64,000 nt of DNA from Fagopyrum homotropicum (Eukaryota; Streptophyta; Magnoliopsida; Caryophyllales; Polygonaceae): assembly GCA_033239125.1 (NCBI GenBank), contig BSWB01000001.1, forward strand, positions 55,209,501-55,273,500, given 5' to 3'. Below the pieces are notes generated by a model. It was given only the letters and a program-made list of their open reading frames with translations, was not told the DNA's origin and did no database searches. The position numbers and the translations under genes are program-made. Shown piece by piece: positions 1-11,640 of the stretch (its first letter is position 1; each line of letters begins with the position of its first letter).

Positions 1-1140
1 CGAAACTTTTCAAAAGCATAAACAATAGCTAGAAATTACTTTTCAGTAGTGGCGTAGTTAAGCTGCGCTTCATCTAGCGTCTTGCTAGCGTAGTAGATAG
101 CATGGGTTCGGCCTTCCTTCTTTTGCCCAAGCACAGCTCCTATAGCTACGTCACTTGCATCACACATTACCTCGAATGGAAGAGTCTAGTCCGGAGGTTG
201 GATGATCGGGACTGAGATTAGAGCTTCCCGAATCTTATGAAACACATCTAAACAATCCTGCGAGAAATCAAAAATTGCATCCTTCATCAATAGATTACTA
301 ATCGGTTTTGATATCTTAGAGAAATCCTTTATAAAACGTCTATAAAATCCAGCATGTCCTACAAAGCTTCTTATCCCCTTCACCGAAGATGGAGGAGGGA
401 GCTTTTCTATGGTTTCTATCTTAGCCTTATCTACCTCAATCCGTCTACTAGAGATCAAGTGTCCGAGTACAATGCCTTCCTTCACCATAAATTGACACTT
501 CTCCCAATTAAGAACTAGGTTAGTGTCTTCACACCTTTGTAGCACAAGAGAAAGGTTAGAGAGACAATTATCGAAAGAGGAACCATAAACAGAAAAGTAA
601 TCCATGAAAACCTCCATGATCTCCTCTATCTACTCCAAGAAGATAGCCATCATGCACCTTTGGAAGGTGGTTGGGGCATTACGAAGCCCGAACGGCATTC
701 TCCTATAAGCGAGCGTACCTCATGGGCACGTGAATGTGGTCTTCTCTTGATCGTCAGGATGGATCGGAATCTGAAAGAAGCCACTATAGCCGTCAAGGTA
801 GCAAAAATGAGAGTGTTGTGCTAACCTTTCAAGCATTTTGTCAATGAAGGGTAATGGGAAGTGATCCTTTCTAGTTGCATTGTTTAGCTTCCGGTAATCA
901 ATGCACATCCTTCATCCAGTCACGGTCCTTGTAGAATGAGCTCATTGTTCTTATTGGTGATAACCGTCATTCCTCCCTTCTTTGGAACAACCTGTACGGG
1001 ACTCACCCACTTGCTATCGGAGATAGGGTAGATGATACCTGCATCAAGTAGTTTAAGAATTTCCTTCTTGACAACCTCCTTCATGGTCGGATTTAACCGC
1101 CTTTGAGGTTGTCATGAAGTTCTAAAGTCTTTTTCCATTA
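1..1140 (-). pseudogene. Element C reverse transcriptase and start of RNase H, inactivated
   Basis: Reverse transcriptase would copy element RNA into DNA. Visible blocks in minus-strand order are YRKLN..TRKDHFPLPFID (about 905-840), DGYSGFFQIPIHP (about 800-760), MPFGL.NAPTTFQRCMMAIF (about 695-640), the active-site loop near 610-590, and GHAGFYRRFIKDF (about 355-315). The active site reads FMDYFS where related copies, including E in this window, have FMDDFS, so one catalytic aspartate is lost. The RNase H start (from about base 190) has a stop in place of a tryptophan and another stop near base 50. Frameshifts separate the blocks. The rest of pol lies beyond the left edge. Confidence 0.92.
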
Positions 1141-1891
1141 GGATCTTATGCATACACAAGGAAGGCTTAATTCCTACTAGATCCTCTATAGTGTAACCTA
1201 AGGCTTTCCTATGTTTCCTTAGAACAACCATAAGCTTACTATGTTCATCTTCACTTAGATCGGAACTAACAATTACCGGAAAGGTAGAATTAGATCCTAG
1301 AAATGCGTACCTTAGATGTGTGGGAAGTGGCTTCAATTCCATCACTATTGGAGTCTCTAGTGGCTCTTGAGGAGTGTCCAATCGTTCCTTAGAAGTCTCT
1401 AAGGGTTTAGAACTTGTTGAAGAAGACTCAAGAGCATTGGTAGAAAGAATGTAATTATTCTCAGATTTTCCCAAAATTACGGCACCTTTGTTTCTTCCAC
1501 GGCCGTGGTTTAGCGTGTAGAAGTCAATTACGGCACTTCTGATAGTTCCACAGCCGTGGTTTTGGCCGTGTAACTTACTGGAGTCCTCTGAATAGCTAAT
1601 TACGGTCATGTTGGTGCGAACCACGGCCGTGGAATAGCACGACTGGCCGTGATTCCTCACGTTTTCTGACCCATCGTAGAGTTTTTCAAACTCTTCTTCA
1701 AGCACTTCCTTTAGCTCCTCTAAAGCTTCAATTTCCTTATTGCATTCCTCTTCCTCTCCTTTCTCCATAATGCTCATAGTGATCACCTTTTGCAATGGAT
1801 CCTTGAATAGAATCGAGCTTACTTCCTCTCTAGATGCCTCTTCATCATAGATGTTGAACATATCTTCTCCAAGAGTTGGCTCTTTCATCAT
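1112..1891 (-). pseudogene. Element C protease-RT linker segment of pol
   Basis: An open segment of 259 codons joins the end of the protease to the RT. It starts with the conserved stretch DMFNIYDEEASREEVSSIL, also seen in B and E, and ends with LSEDEHSKLMVVLRKHRKALGYTIEDL just before RT, which is typical of Athila pol. The middle is a low-similarity insert (about codons 80-145) encoded largely by repeats of the CCACGGCCGTGG palindrome, giving short HGRG and HGQ peptides. The equivalent place in E carries a different palindrome. The methionine start is only the first ATG after a frameshift; the segment was once part of a longer polyprotein. Confidence 0.8.
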
Positions 1892-2262
1892 AGTCGAAGG
1901 ACAAACTCTACTTTTTCCTCTCCTATGTCGAAGGCGAGTCTAGCATTTTTGCAATCCACCATACAACCGGATGTTGCAAGAAATGGTCTTCCGAGTATGA
2001 TCGGGACCGGACTATCTAGCAAGAATGTCAAGCACAACAAAGTCTATTGGAACATAGAACTTACCAAGCTTGATCGGGACGTCTTCGATGATACCGACGG
2101 GATGAGTTATGGATCGATCTGCCATGTATAACGTCATCTTTACCGATTTAGGTTCACCTAAACCGATCTTCCTACATAAGGCAAGCGGAATGATGCTAAC
2201 GCTTGCTCCTAAATCACATAATGCATCATATGTGACATCTCCTACTCCGATTGGAACACAAA
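1892..2262 (-). pseudogene. Element C retropepsin-like protease, frameshifted
   Basis: On the minus strand the sequence encodes an aspartic protease with the active-site context ALCDLGASVSIIPLALC, followed by GLGEPKSVKMTLYMADRSITHPVG and the flap-side block DVPIKLGKFYVPIDFVVLD. The DLGAS form in place of the usual D(T/S)GA is seen in Athila proteases. A frameshift near 2265 separates it from the end of gag and another, near 2000-1990, breaks the C-terminal part, so no single frame covers the domain. A plus-strand ORF at 1925-2131 is its antisense shadow. Confidence 0.82.
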
Positions 2263-3300
2263 ATGACCCGGATCCTTCAACTTTGGGGGCATCTTTTCCT
2301 TCATCGTTTTGATGAGATCCGACGATTCCGAACTCATGTTGACTTCTCCAAAGTCTTCCAGTTTCCTCTTGTTAGAGAGGATCTCCTTTAAGAACTTTCC
2401 ATAAGCTGGCATACCTACAATTGCATCAATGAAAGGTATATTAATATGCAGTTTGCTCATTAGTTCAATAAACTTACCGAATTGCTTGTCTAGACACGCT
2501 CTTGCTATATATTGTGGGAATGGTAGGAGAGGTTTGTAAGCTGGAGGAGGAATGTAGATGTCTTCCTTCTCCTTCCCCTTTTCTTTCTCCTTTTTGAAGG
2601 GAACTTCAACAAACTTAGGCTGTGGGTCGGTGGTTGTTGCTCCGCTCCTAGTTGTGATAGCCATCACCCTTCCTTTCGGGATATCCTCCGTCTTTCCTGG
2701 AAGTTTTCCTTGGTATTTAGGAACTTCCTCAGCATTGCTGAACATTTGGTTTTCTAAAACCTTTTGAGCTTTATCAACCTTAGTGATGTGACTCTCCAAC
2801 CCTTGAAGCTTTCCTAAAATCGTTTCCAGCATGGGATCGGGCTTCTCTTTCCCCGAAGTGCTTCCACTATTAGATGTTTGCCCCTGGCTTTTCAAAGGAA
2901 TGGAAGAAGAAGATGGTGGAGTTAGTGAATTTCCTTAATTGGGATAAGAATTACCGGAATTTTGTTGTTGGTTGGAATGCCAATTGTTGTTGCTTGAACT
3001 CCTATTGTTGTTCCAATTATTGTTCCGGTTGTTGTTATTCCAATTGTTCCGGTTGTTGTTCCGGCTGTTGCGATTGGTATTCTCATTCCCATTATGGTTA
3101 TTGTTGTTTCCTAAATAACCAACATCTTGCTCCTTAGGCTTTTGAAAGCTAGCTTTGATGACTTCATTTAATTCTTTAATCTCGGTGTTGAGAGAAAAGA
3201 TTTGAGTTTGAGTAGCTTGTGTTAGCTTCACTCCTTGCTCCACTTGGTTAGCTTCCGCCTTCCGATGAGAGTAATTCTCAATGACCCGGGCTTACTTCTC
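2242..3300 (-). pseudogene. Element C gag, asparagine-rich tract and C-terminal part
   Basis: This continues gag downstream of the capsid. It contains a coiled-coil-like stretch (IKELNEVIKASFQKPKEQD), then about 50 residues dominated by Asn with Arg and Trp (about 3130-2945), then a Ser/Pro linker, then the conserved block MAITTRSG, PPPAYKPLLPFPQ and FLKEILSNKRKLEDFGEV that leads into protease. No CCHC zinc knuckle is present; the Asn-rich tract occupies its place. A stop or frameshift near 2900 splits two open parts (3243-2935 and 2895-2242), and a TAA lies near 3290. All Athila copies in the window share this architecture. Confidence 0.85.
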
Positions 3301-3474
3301 AATAAAGTCCCAAGCGTTATCTTCCCTCATGTCCATGAATGAGCCACATGAAAGAGATTGGAGCTTGAATTGTGTTTCCACATCTAGCCCCTTGTAGTAT
3401 ATCTCCAATAACCCCAATTTGGAAATGCCATGGTATGGGCAATCCAATAATAAATCCTAAAATCTTTCCCAAGA

Positions 3475-4371
3475 CTAAAAAAAACTTTCATTAGATCTCA
3501 TGGAAAAAGCATTGATTTTACCTCTCAACTCCGCCGTCTTGGATGGCGAAAAGAACTTGGTTAGGAACTCCGAATATAGATCCTCCCATGTGTTGAGTCT
3601 TCCATTCAGAAGAGCTTGATACCAAGATAAACCTTTCCCCTTCAAAGAGAAGAAGAACGGCTTGATCTTGTAATTGTTGGTGGTTGCTTTCTTTCGCTTC
3701 ATTGTCTCCATCATAATCTCAAAATTCTGTAAGTGTTGATGTGGAGATTCATCACTCTTTCCTCCAAACTGGCTTTGGCGAACGATGGTAATAACTTGTG
3801 GGTTAAAGCTAAACCCTTGAATATCGTCATCATCAAAATTCACACCTAGACGGCGTGGCTGCTGAATCGGATCCATCCTTTGGCCAAGAGTTCTTGTCTC
3901 TTCATCTACACGAGCGGCTCTCACACCCCCAGCTGGGACACGAGGAGTTGCGGCTGGTATTGGATTAATCCGGACTGAATTGATCGTTGGATCAATCTCC
4001 TCTAGTGGTGGCATATCCGGATCAAATTCCTCATCATCGGATGATTCCACTCTAATGGACTTAGTTGGTTTCTTGACCTTCTTCTTCTTTTTAGAATCAT
4101 TAAGCTCCAACTTCATGTCCAACATCATAGCCCTGAGTTCATCAATTTGGAATTGATGACTCGTTTCCGCATCCATACGAGCTTTCTCACTCAACTTAAG
4201 TTGACGTTGAGATTCGTCTAACTCCGCTTGGACATCTCTCTCTTTATTTTCAGCCATCTTTCTTTCCTTGGCTTTCTTCCTAAGAGTTTTCTCAAGTTCC
4301 GGATCAAAAGGTATGAGGTCTTTGTTGGATCTAGACCTGCGCATATACCTAAAAGAACCGGCAAATAACAC
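3475..4371 (-). pseudogene. Element C gag N-terminal and capsid-like part
   Basis: Gag forms the cytoplasmic particle that packages element RNA. The 298-codon segment starts with LFAGSFRYMRRSR, an Athila N-terminus, followed by PFDPELEKTLRKKAKERKMAE, a basic and acidic heptad-rich coiled coil (about residues 30-100), and the retrotransposon gag domain (about residues 190-290) with ESPHQHLQNFEIMMETM, GLSWYQALL and the ETL/EFLTKFFSPSKTAELRGKINAF block. It lies about 80 bases from the primer site, as expected for the first gene. The frame breaks after NAFSMRSNESFF, where relatives continue into the FKDLLLDCPHHG block; that block can be read in another frame near 3430. Confidence 0.88.
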
Positions 4372-4448
4372 TCACAAGAGATATCAAATAACAAGAGCAA
4401 AGCTCCCAAGCTCGACAACCGAAAACCGAGGTATGGTTTAGACCAAAT

Positions 4449-4465
4449 CCCCGGCAACGGCACCA
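4449..4465 (-). other. Primer-binding site of element C, tRNA-Asp type
   Basis: The minus strand reads TGGTGCCGTTGCCGGGG, complementary to the 3' end of plant tRNA-Asp(GTC) apart from one base (TGGCGCC expected). It lies six bases inside the LTR end at 4472. This fixes the orientation of C and marks the start of minus-strand DNA synthesis. Confidence 0.9.
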
Positions 4466-4471
4466 AAAACT

Positions 4472-6171
4472 TGTTCGCCCTAAAACGTGCGTGCAATCAA
4501 GTCTTAAATTTTTAAAACTAGAATAAAAGCAAGTGAAACCGCAGTGTACGGATTGGCGTAGATTAGCAAGTATTCCAGAGTGTCGATCACAGGGATTTGG
4601 TGAAACAAAAACCCAGTCTCAAGTTATCGAGCAATAAAAAGGTAAAGCTTTGCAAGTATTGGGAAAACAACAACCCTAAAGATCCAAGTATCTAATTATG
4701 GCAATCGATTCAAGATATACTAAAGAACTAAGGACAAAGTTAGGAGTTGCAAAGGTATGCTAAAGTAAAGCAATGTATGGTTAAGTTCCAAGACTTTATA
4801 TGACTTATCTAAAGACACTCTCTATAAAGGTTGTTGACGCTTCAGTATAGAAAGGATCTATGGACAAGAATTAATCTCAAATACCCAAACTTGTAACCCA
4901 AGGATCAAGACGAACCAAAACGATTAAGGTTGTGACACTCGAAATCGAAATAGAGGGTGATGAGTCTCACTGCTACCTAGAAAAGGGTAAACCAAGTCTA
5001 CATTAAAGCTAATCTTTAACCTTGGATCAAAGTAAAAGCAAAGTTCGTAAACTAGGGTAAATCACGGTCAGATCTTGAGAACCACGGCCGTTGAACTCCA
5101 AGAACAGGCCGTGATTTGGGTTCGTCGAAGAGATCTCTCTAACTCTCAGGGTCCAATCAATTTACGATCGATCAAAGAGAATAAAAGATGAAAACCCTTC
5201 ACCTTAGAATTGCTAAAGGGTTTTAGCCAACAATCATTGTCATGATATCAATATTCAAATCAAAGAGAATAAAAGATGAAAACCCTCGAATACTTAATAA
5301 AACTTCAAAACCATTTCTCAAATCCATAACACAAGAAGCAATGTTTGATGGATTCAAAATGTATAACACAAAACCTCACAAGAATCTAAGGTAAGTATGA
5401 AGAACAGGTTGTCAATCCGTCTTCAATGACAAAACCTAAGAAAGAGGTTAAAACCTTCGGCGATCTTCAATCCACCCTAGGCAAGAATGCTCCAAGCAAA
5501 GTAAGCGGCCGTCAGCGTCCGTCGGCGTCTCCGCGGGATCAAACACAAATGTTGTGAGACTAAGCGGGCTTAAGATCGGATCCCTAAAACTCTCTTTTCC
5601 GACCTTTTTATAAGACGGGAAAGAAATAACCGTCCAGGCCCATCATGTAAATAACGTGGCAAATAAAGACTCGTCAAAAGATCGCCTAAATCACGGTCTC
5701 AAGGGTTTCCACGACCATGGTTTAGGGCGTGGAAATGGATTGCGGTCTCTTGTGACTTCCACCACCGTACTTTAGGCCGTGTAACTTACTAGAATGCTCC
5801 ACGCTCATGATGCCAAGATCCACGGCTGTGGTTTAGAGCGTGGACTCTTCTACGGCTGTAATTCAAGGCATGGAAGTGTAGAATACTTGTAATTTCCTTT
5901 GTGTCGTGACGTTCTTCATCCTAGCTTCTTCGTTAACTTCCTTGATGTGTTCCTAATCCTCGAACATGATCGAATCCTCTCTTTTATCTCTCAATAGCTC
6001 CCATTTAGCTCCTTTTCACCTACAATCAACATAAAGCTAGTGTAGACATCCATATCGACAATAATAGAGGAACAAACTAAAAATTGCTTATAAACTTCAT
6101 CCATGTACACAATAATGAGGGAAAAACAACCAAAATAAGTTTCTAGAATATCGCAATATTTCATGCTAACA
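4472..6171 (-). repeat. 5' LTR of Athila element C
   Basis: On the minus strand it starts TGTTAGCATGAAATATTG at 6171 and ends GGGCGAACA at 4472, so it has TG...CA ends and is about 1.7 kb. The start resembles the TGATAGCATGAATTAT start of the other Athila LTRs here, although overall similarity is low. It holds a TATA-like box (5603-5612), a hairpin near its end (4536-4554) that matches those of the other LTRs, and several degenerate copies of the palindrome CCACGGCCGTGG (around 5085 and 5690-5870). Confidence 0.88.
5603..5612 (-). promoter_or_regulatory. TATA-like box in the LTR of element C
   Basis: The minus strand reads TATAAAAAGG, followed by a purine- and TC-rich stretch. It lies roughly one third into the LTR in element direction, where the transcription start of a plant LTR is expected. 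Function is inferred from position and motif only. Confidence 0.5.
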
Positions 6172-6970
6172 GTGAGATGGCCGTTTGAGGATGAATCTTC
6201 TTCTCCATGAAGATCGTTTCTTGTTTCGAGATAAGGTAGACTTTGTAAATCTTCAACTCCTGAGAACACATCGAATCCTTAGCTCGTTGATCTTCTCGTT
6301 CTCTGTTGAACCAAAAGAGAAGATATTTTTCCCCTTTTTGTTTTTAGAAAATCTTCTGAAAAGATTCTCTAATCTTCGGTTGAGATCTTTGGTTGAAAAA
6401 GATCTTCCCTAAAATCTTTCTGTTTGAGCAAATCTTCCTCGAAAATCTTCTTTGCATTTGAATCCTTTTTTCGTGCATCTATATATAACTCCAACGCCTT
6501 TGAGATCGTCCCTTTGTAAACACTATCTTCCTTGTCCTTAAGTTATACTTCAAGGCCCTTGAATCCCATATCAAGGCCCTTAACATTCGATAAGACCTGC
6601 ACTGAATTCAAACCAACCAAGCATCTAGAGAATAGAATTAATACATTGTTAGTATATCCAACTACTACATTTGTATTTAAGTCTTTCATCATTAACACCT
6701 GTAAAACATTATAAACAAGGTGGAGTTTTCACGCACTATGTCTTGCTTAATTGTGAGTAACGTTGTATTGCAGTTTTTCTGAGTCAAGGCCCTGAAATCA
6801 CTTTCAAAGCCCTTGAAAACCAGTTGTGTCACAAAGAGCACAAATCGACATCCAGGCCTTGAAATTTGTTTTAAAGCCTTGAGATAGGTTTTTGCGAAAA
6901 ATTGTCATAATCTATTCAACCCCCCTTCTAGAGTATTTATATCCTTTGTATTCACCTATACGGTTCTTCA
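6172..6970 (+). repeat. 5' LTR of copia G, left part missing
   Basis: The right end (ACGGTTCTTCA, 6970) lies two bases before the primer site. The left end abuts the exact terminus of the LTR of C at 6171, so the first part is displaced or lost. A TATA-like stretch CTATATATAAC lies near 6480. Copies of the motif TTTCAAGGCCTTGAAA, perfect or degenerate, cluster at 6548-6585 and 6783-6890. Confidence 0.75.
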
Positions 6971-6972
6971 AT

Positions 6973-6984
6973 TGGTATCAGAGC
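6973..6984 (+). other. Primer-binding site of copia G, initiator tRNA-Met type
   Basis: TGGTATCAGAGC is complementary to the 3' end of plant initiator tRNA-Met. It lies two bases after the LTR end, the usual arrangement for copia elements. Confidence 0.92.
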
Positions 6985-7025
6985 TAGACTCACGTATATT
7001 GATTTAACCATCAATGAGACTAATC

Positions 7026-8532
7026 ATGAACTTTCTAGGTGATGGAGGATTCGCTCAAGGAAGATCCACATCTCGACCACCACTCTTCTGCGACAATAAA
7101 TTTTCCTATTGAAGAGCATTAATGCAAATGCTTGTTATTGATCAAGGCATGGAAATATGGAGCATTATTTAAACTGACCCTAAAATCCCAACAACCATCG
7201 TTGAAGCATTCGAAGTTGCAAAGTAGGAAGCCGACTTCACTCAAACGGACTTGAATAGTGTTTTAAAGAATTACAAGGCCAGAAACTTGCTCTATTGTGG
7301 CTTGGTAGCAAATGAACTCAACTGTGTCTCATCATGTAAGAGTGAAAAGGAAATTTGGGACAATTTAGTTGTCACCTACGAAAGAACAACTCAAGTCAAA
7401 GAGACAAAGATAAGCATCTTCCTCAGACAATATGAGCTATTCAAGATGAACTCAAATGAGTCGGTCAAGGAGATATTCACACGGTTCACCAAGATTGTTA
7501 ACAATCTTGATTCACATGGAAATGTCTTCACAAATGAAGAAAAATTAAGGAAGGTTCTAAGGAGCTTACCTAAAGCCAAGTAGGGACCAAAGGTGACTGC
7601 AATCGAAGAGGCTCAAAATCTCACAGCACTTCCTCTTGACGACCTTCTTAGAAAGCTAATCACCCATGAAATGGTTCTTGGTGAAGAAGATGGAGAGCTC
7701 CAATCCAACACAAAGAACTTAGCTCTAAGATCCAAGAAGGGGGATATGCCATCAAAGGAGGAAGATAGTGATGATGAAGATGATGAATATCCGTTCGCCT
7801 TAATCGCGAGGGGTCTTGCCAAAATTCTTCAAATGAAGAAGCAGTTCGCAAACAATAAAGATTATCCGCGATCATCAAGACCTCGAGGTAAGTTTTCTAA
7901 CCCTAATAAGAAAACTAAGGTTTTAACCTACTTTGAATGTGCATGGTGAAGCAGATCATCTCGTAAAGGATTGTCCACAAAAGAAGAGGAAAAAATTTAG
8001 GAAGAGTGATCAAAAGAAGAAAGCTATGGTAGCTTCATAGAGTGATTCAAATTCTACCAATTAATCAGAAGACGAGAAAGAACAAGCACACTTGTGTCTA
8101 ATGGCCGATCATGAAGAAGATCCAAATCACTATGTTGATAGTGTTGTAAGTACAATTATGTCTCAACCTGAACTTGAACTCACGCAATTCCTTAAAGACA
8201 TAATCATATGTGATAAAGAACATAGGGTAAGGATAAGTTCCTTAAGAGAAAAGCTTCTCCAATAAGAGAAACAATTAAGTGAGATGTCTCTAAAGATTGA
8301 AAATCTTAACACTGAAAAGTTAGACCTTCATATCAATATCAAGGCCTTGGAATCAGAAAATGCGATTCTCAAGGGCAATCTCTCTTCTCTCCATCAAGAA
8401 TATATCGATCTAGATAAAGAACAGGTTGATCTAAACGTGATGTGTCAAGACCAGATTGCTGCATTTATTCAATTCACTCGTTCGAAAGCCAACCTCGATA
8501 GGATGATGAGTGAGCAACAAAGTGATTTTTGA
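7026..8532 (+). pseudogene. Copia G gag, broken
   Basis: The ATG at 7026 starts a sequence with RPPLFCDNKFSY, the usual N-terminal block of copia gag. The capsid-like part follows at 7251-7583 (KEIWDNLVVTYERTTQVKETKI, ESVKEIFTRFTKIVNNL) and 7593-7949 (MTAIEEAQNLTALPLDDLL, then an acidic stretch and the start of a zinc knuckle). The knuckle near 7930-7975 can be read as FECAW, a stop, then HLVKDCPQKK. A Lys-rich and then coiled-coil-like tail runs to 8532. At least six stops or frameshifts interrupt it. Three open pieces remain, none able to make the full protein. Confidence 0.85.
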
Positions 8533-8543
8533 TTTAGAAAAAT

Positions 8544-9560
8544 GTGAAGTTCAAGATAATATATCGGGGGATGTTGTGTTTACTGCTCCTAGATGCAACA
8601 CTGTTTTCAACGAGCACTAACCAAGTTTCAGGAAGTAAGCTAACATGTCTCAAAGCCTTGACTAATGATCGAATGCTTTGGCATAGAAGACTTGGTCACG
8701 TAAGCAAGCATACGATGAACAAACTACTTACAAAAGATTTGGTACCTGGTGTGCCAAACCTATACTTCAAGGTAAATGAACTATGTAAGGCTTGTTCACA
8801 AGGCAAACAAAAAAAAGGTTCATTAAAACCAAAGAAGGTTGTAAGTTCTTCTCGACCCATTGAACTTTTACATATGAATTTATGTGGTCCTATGCATGCC
8901 AAATCTCCCAAGGGTAAACAGTACAACCTTGTCATTGTGGATGATTTTTCTCATTTTACATGGATCTCATTCTTACGGGAAATAAGAAGCAATCATGGTA
9001 GAGAATTTGACCAAATAAAGTTTGATTTGTTTTGTGCAAAATATGGTATTTCACACAACCTTTTAGCTACTAGAACTCCTCAACAAAACGGGGTTGTGGA
9101 ATGTGAGAACCGCACCCTAGAGGACATGTCTAGGACTATGCTTTTAGAAAATAGTTTGTCAAAAAATTTTTGGGCGGAAGCTGTTAACACAATTAACTAC
9201 ATCTTGAATAAATGTTTAATTCGTCTTATCTTGAAAAAGACTCCTTATGAACTCTTTAAGGGAAGAAAACCTAATATTTCCTATTTTAAACCCTTTGGGT
9301 GTAATTGCTTTGTCCATAACAATGGCAAAGAAAACCTTGGTAAATTTGATGCACGTAGTGACGAAGCTATCTTCATTGAATATGTTTCAAATAGCAAAGC
9401 TTATCGTGTTTATAATAGACGTGCCAAAATTGTTGAGGAAAATGTTCATGTTATATTTGATGAAAACAATGATGATACTTTGAGTGAAAACGTAGCAAAT
9501 CTTAATCTCAATCAACATGGAGATCATAATTCTAATAGAGAAGAAGATCCTAAACCTTAG
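8544..9560 (+). pseudogene. Copia G integrase with GAG-pre-integrase region, deleted and mutated
   Basis: The 338-codon open segment holds the GAG-pre-integrase block (LWHRRLGHVSKHTMNKL, C..CSQGKQ) and the integrase core. The first catalytic aspartate is in VDDFSHFTW. About 30 residues are missing between FLREI and RSNHG, where relatives have the segment linking the core strands. The second catalytic aspartate is replaced by Asn (RSNHGREF in place of RSDHG). The glutamate in NGVVECENRTL is present. The C-terminal part (PFGCNCFVHNNGKENLGKFDARSDEAIFI) is normal for copia. No aspartic protease motif is found between gag and this segment, so that domain is deleted. Confidence 0.9.
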
Positions 9561-9879
9561 GAAAACAGTATCCAAGAATAGATTCAAGATACCGAAGAAC
9601 AATCTCAAGACCTTGAAACGCATCTTCAAAACCTTGAAATGGAAAACTACGATGTCAAAAGTCAGTTTCAAGGCCTTGAAACCCAACTTTAAGGGCTTGA
9701 TATAGGATCCAAAGGCAATACTCCAGCGGCAACTGAATCTAGTCGAGCAAATGAGCCCCAATCTTCAAGATCTCCTCCATCTTACAAAACGAGAAAGTTT
9801 AAACATTCTTCATACGATCCACTAGAGAATGTGATCTCTGATCCAATCGCAGGAGTTCAAACTCGATCTAGGGTTAACG

Positions 9880-10664
9880 GTGTTCGTGTCTCTTATTGAG
9901 CCCAAGAACTATCTTCAAGCTCTTCAAGAACCCGATTGGATCATGACCATGCAAAATGAACTAAATAGGTTCGAGAGAAATAAATTTTGGACCCTCACGT
10001 CTAGACCTAATCACAATCTGTCATTTACACAAAATGGGTATTTCGAAACAAGTTGGATGAAAATGGAAAAGTTGTTCGAAACAAAGCACGCCTTGTAGCT
10101 CAAGGCTATAACCAAGAAGAAGGTATTGATTATGAGGAGACTTTTGCTCCGGTTGCCAGGTTAGAAGTCATATGTATGCTACTTGCTTTTGCATCTTTCA
10201 TGAACATAAAGCTCTTTCAAATGGATGTAAAATGTGCTTTTCTAATTGGTTTATTAGAAGAAGAAGTGTACGCTGTTCAACCTCCTTGTTTTGAAAATGA
10301 TGAATTTTTGGATCATGTTTTTAAATTGGACAAAGCTGTTTATGGTTTTAAGCAAACTCCTCGAGCTTGGTATGAAAGATTGTCGAAGTATCTCCTTGAA
10401 AATGATTTCAAACGAGGTTTGATTGACAAAACTTTATTTATCAAAACTAGAGGCAATGATATTTTAGTGGTACAAATCTATGTTGATGATATATTATTTG
10501 GTGCTACTAACGATTCTGTATTGAAAGAATTTTCACATATTATGTGTAAGGAATTCGAGATGAGCTTAATGGGAGAGTTAAATTTCTTTTTTGGACTTCA
10601 AGTCACACAAGCAAAGAAAGGAATATTTCTCAATCAAAGCAAGTATACCAAGGACTTGCTTTAG
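9880..10664 (+). pseudogene. Copia G reverse transcriptase, frameshifted
   Basis: The RT starts with EPKNYLQALQEPDWIMTMQNELNRFERNKFWTL, then after a frameshift near 10050 continues as a long open frame (10053-10664): RNKARLVAQGYNQEEGIDYEETFAPVARLE, KLFQMDVKCAFLIGLLEEEVY, KAVYGFKQTPRAWYERL and the catalytic loop QIYVDDILFGATN (about 10475-10515). The YVDD box is intact. It ends at a TAG after LNQSKYTKDLL. Between integrase and RT (9560-9880) the reading is broken and carries several copies of the CAAGGCCTTGAAA motif. Confidence 0.92.
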
Positions 10665-11430
10665 AAGTATAAAATGGATTAGTCCAAGGTAGAAAAAACT
10701 CCAATGAGTTCCACACTTTTACTTGATCATGACAAGGACGGTAATATTATTGTACAAAAGGAGTATCGAGGTATCATCGGTTCTTTGTTATATCTAACCG
10801 CTAGTCCACCTGACATTATGTTTAGTATGTGCATGTACAAGATTTCAAGCTAATCCTAAAGAGTCACAATTGATAGGTGTGAAAAGGATATTTCAGTATC
10901 TCAATGACACTAAGGATTTAGGGTTATGGTATTCTTGTCAAAGCTCGTTTCACCTCGTTGGCTATTCGGATACTGACTTTGCAGGTTATAAGGTCGATAG
11001 AAAGAGTACTTCTGGATGTTTCCAATTCTTAGGGTCATTCCTAATCAGTTGGCACTCCAAAAAGCAAAATTATGTTGCCCTATCCACAGTTGAAGCCGAA
11101 TATATAGTTGTGGGAGCCTATTGTGCACAAATACTATGGATAGCTCAACAACTTCGTGATATTGGCTTTGATCTCAAAGGTATACATATTAAATGTGATA
11201 ATACTAGTGATATTTCTATTACTAAAAATCATGTACATCATTGAAGAACAAAGTATATCGATGTGCGGCATCACTTCATACGCAATTATGTTGAGAAAGG
11301 TGATGTTTCAATATCTTTCATATCGACTAACTTGCGGCTTGCAGATATATTGACTAAGCCTCTATCGGAATATCAATTCAATTTTATTAGATTAGAGCTT
11401 GATATGTTGAACAAGGAAGCATTAACTTAG
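10665..11430 (+). pseudogene. Copia G RT tail and RNase H
   Basis: After the stop at 10662-10664 the frame continues as GIIGSLLYLTASPPDIMFSMCMY, a standard copia block, then breaks near 10850. The open part 10870-11244 holds the RNase H: DLGLWYSCQSSFHLVGYSDTDFAGYKVDRKSTSGCFQFLG, SWHSKKQNYVALSTVEAEYIV and KGIHIKCDNTSDISITKN. A TGA replaces the residue after VHH. The final LADILTKPL and LDMLN motifs follow and end at 11430, immediately before the polypurine tract. Confidence 0.9.
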
Positions 11431-11436
11431 GGGGAG
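11429..11436 (+). other. Polypurine tract of copia G
   Basis: AGGGGGAG directly follows the pol stop codon and precedes LTR-like sequence, the position of the plus-strand primer in LTR elements. Confidence 0.8.
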
Positions 11437-11437
11437 T

Positions 11438-11640
11438 AAATCGTTTTATTTCCTCCTTAGAATGCAACCCACTTTTCAATTTCAAGGCCTTCAAATGCAA
11501 TTCAAGGGCCTTGAAACGGAATTCAAGGGCCACATTGAAAATCATAGATCAATTTACTAGTTAATATCTTTAGATATTTGATCATTAAATTATTTTATTA
11601 AAGGATTTTAAAAAATGATTTCAAAAGATTTTTGGAAAAG
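11438..11640 (+). repeat. First part of the 3' LTR of copia G
   Basis: About 200 bases after the polypurine tract carry three copies of the CAAGGCCTTGAA family motif (near 11481, 11503 and 11523). At about 11640 the sequence changes to the interior of the third ORF of element D, with no LTR terminus there. I infer a deletion at this junction that removed the outer end of D and part of this LTR. Confidence 0.6.

Larger units (their letters stand above)
1..6171 (-). mobile_element. Athila-type Ty3/gypsy retrotransposon C, left end outside the window
   Basis: Read on the minus strand, the order is 5' LTR (6171 to 4472), tRNA-Asp primer site, gag, protease, linker, RT and the start of RNase H, which runs off at base 1. 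The protein style is typical of the Athila branch: a protease with a DLGAS-type active site, an RT with the DGYSGFFQIPIHP motif, and gag without a zinc knuckle. The coding region has frameshifts and stops throughout, so this copy is dead. Its LTR begins exactly where copia LTR-like sequence begins (6172), so I infer that C inserted into the 5' LTR of copia G. It carries the palindrome CCACGGCCGTGG in its linker and LTR, unlike the other Athila copies here. Confidence 0.9.

Noticed and set aside
9387..9761. Minus-strand ORF of 124 codons opposite the copia integrase end
   Set aside because: Antisense shadow of coding sequence on the plus strand, with no recognisable family.
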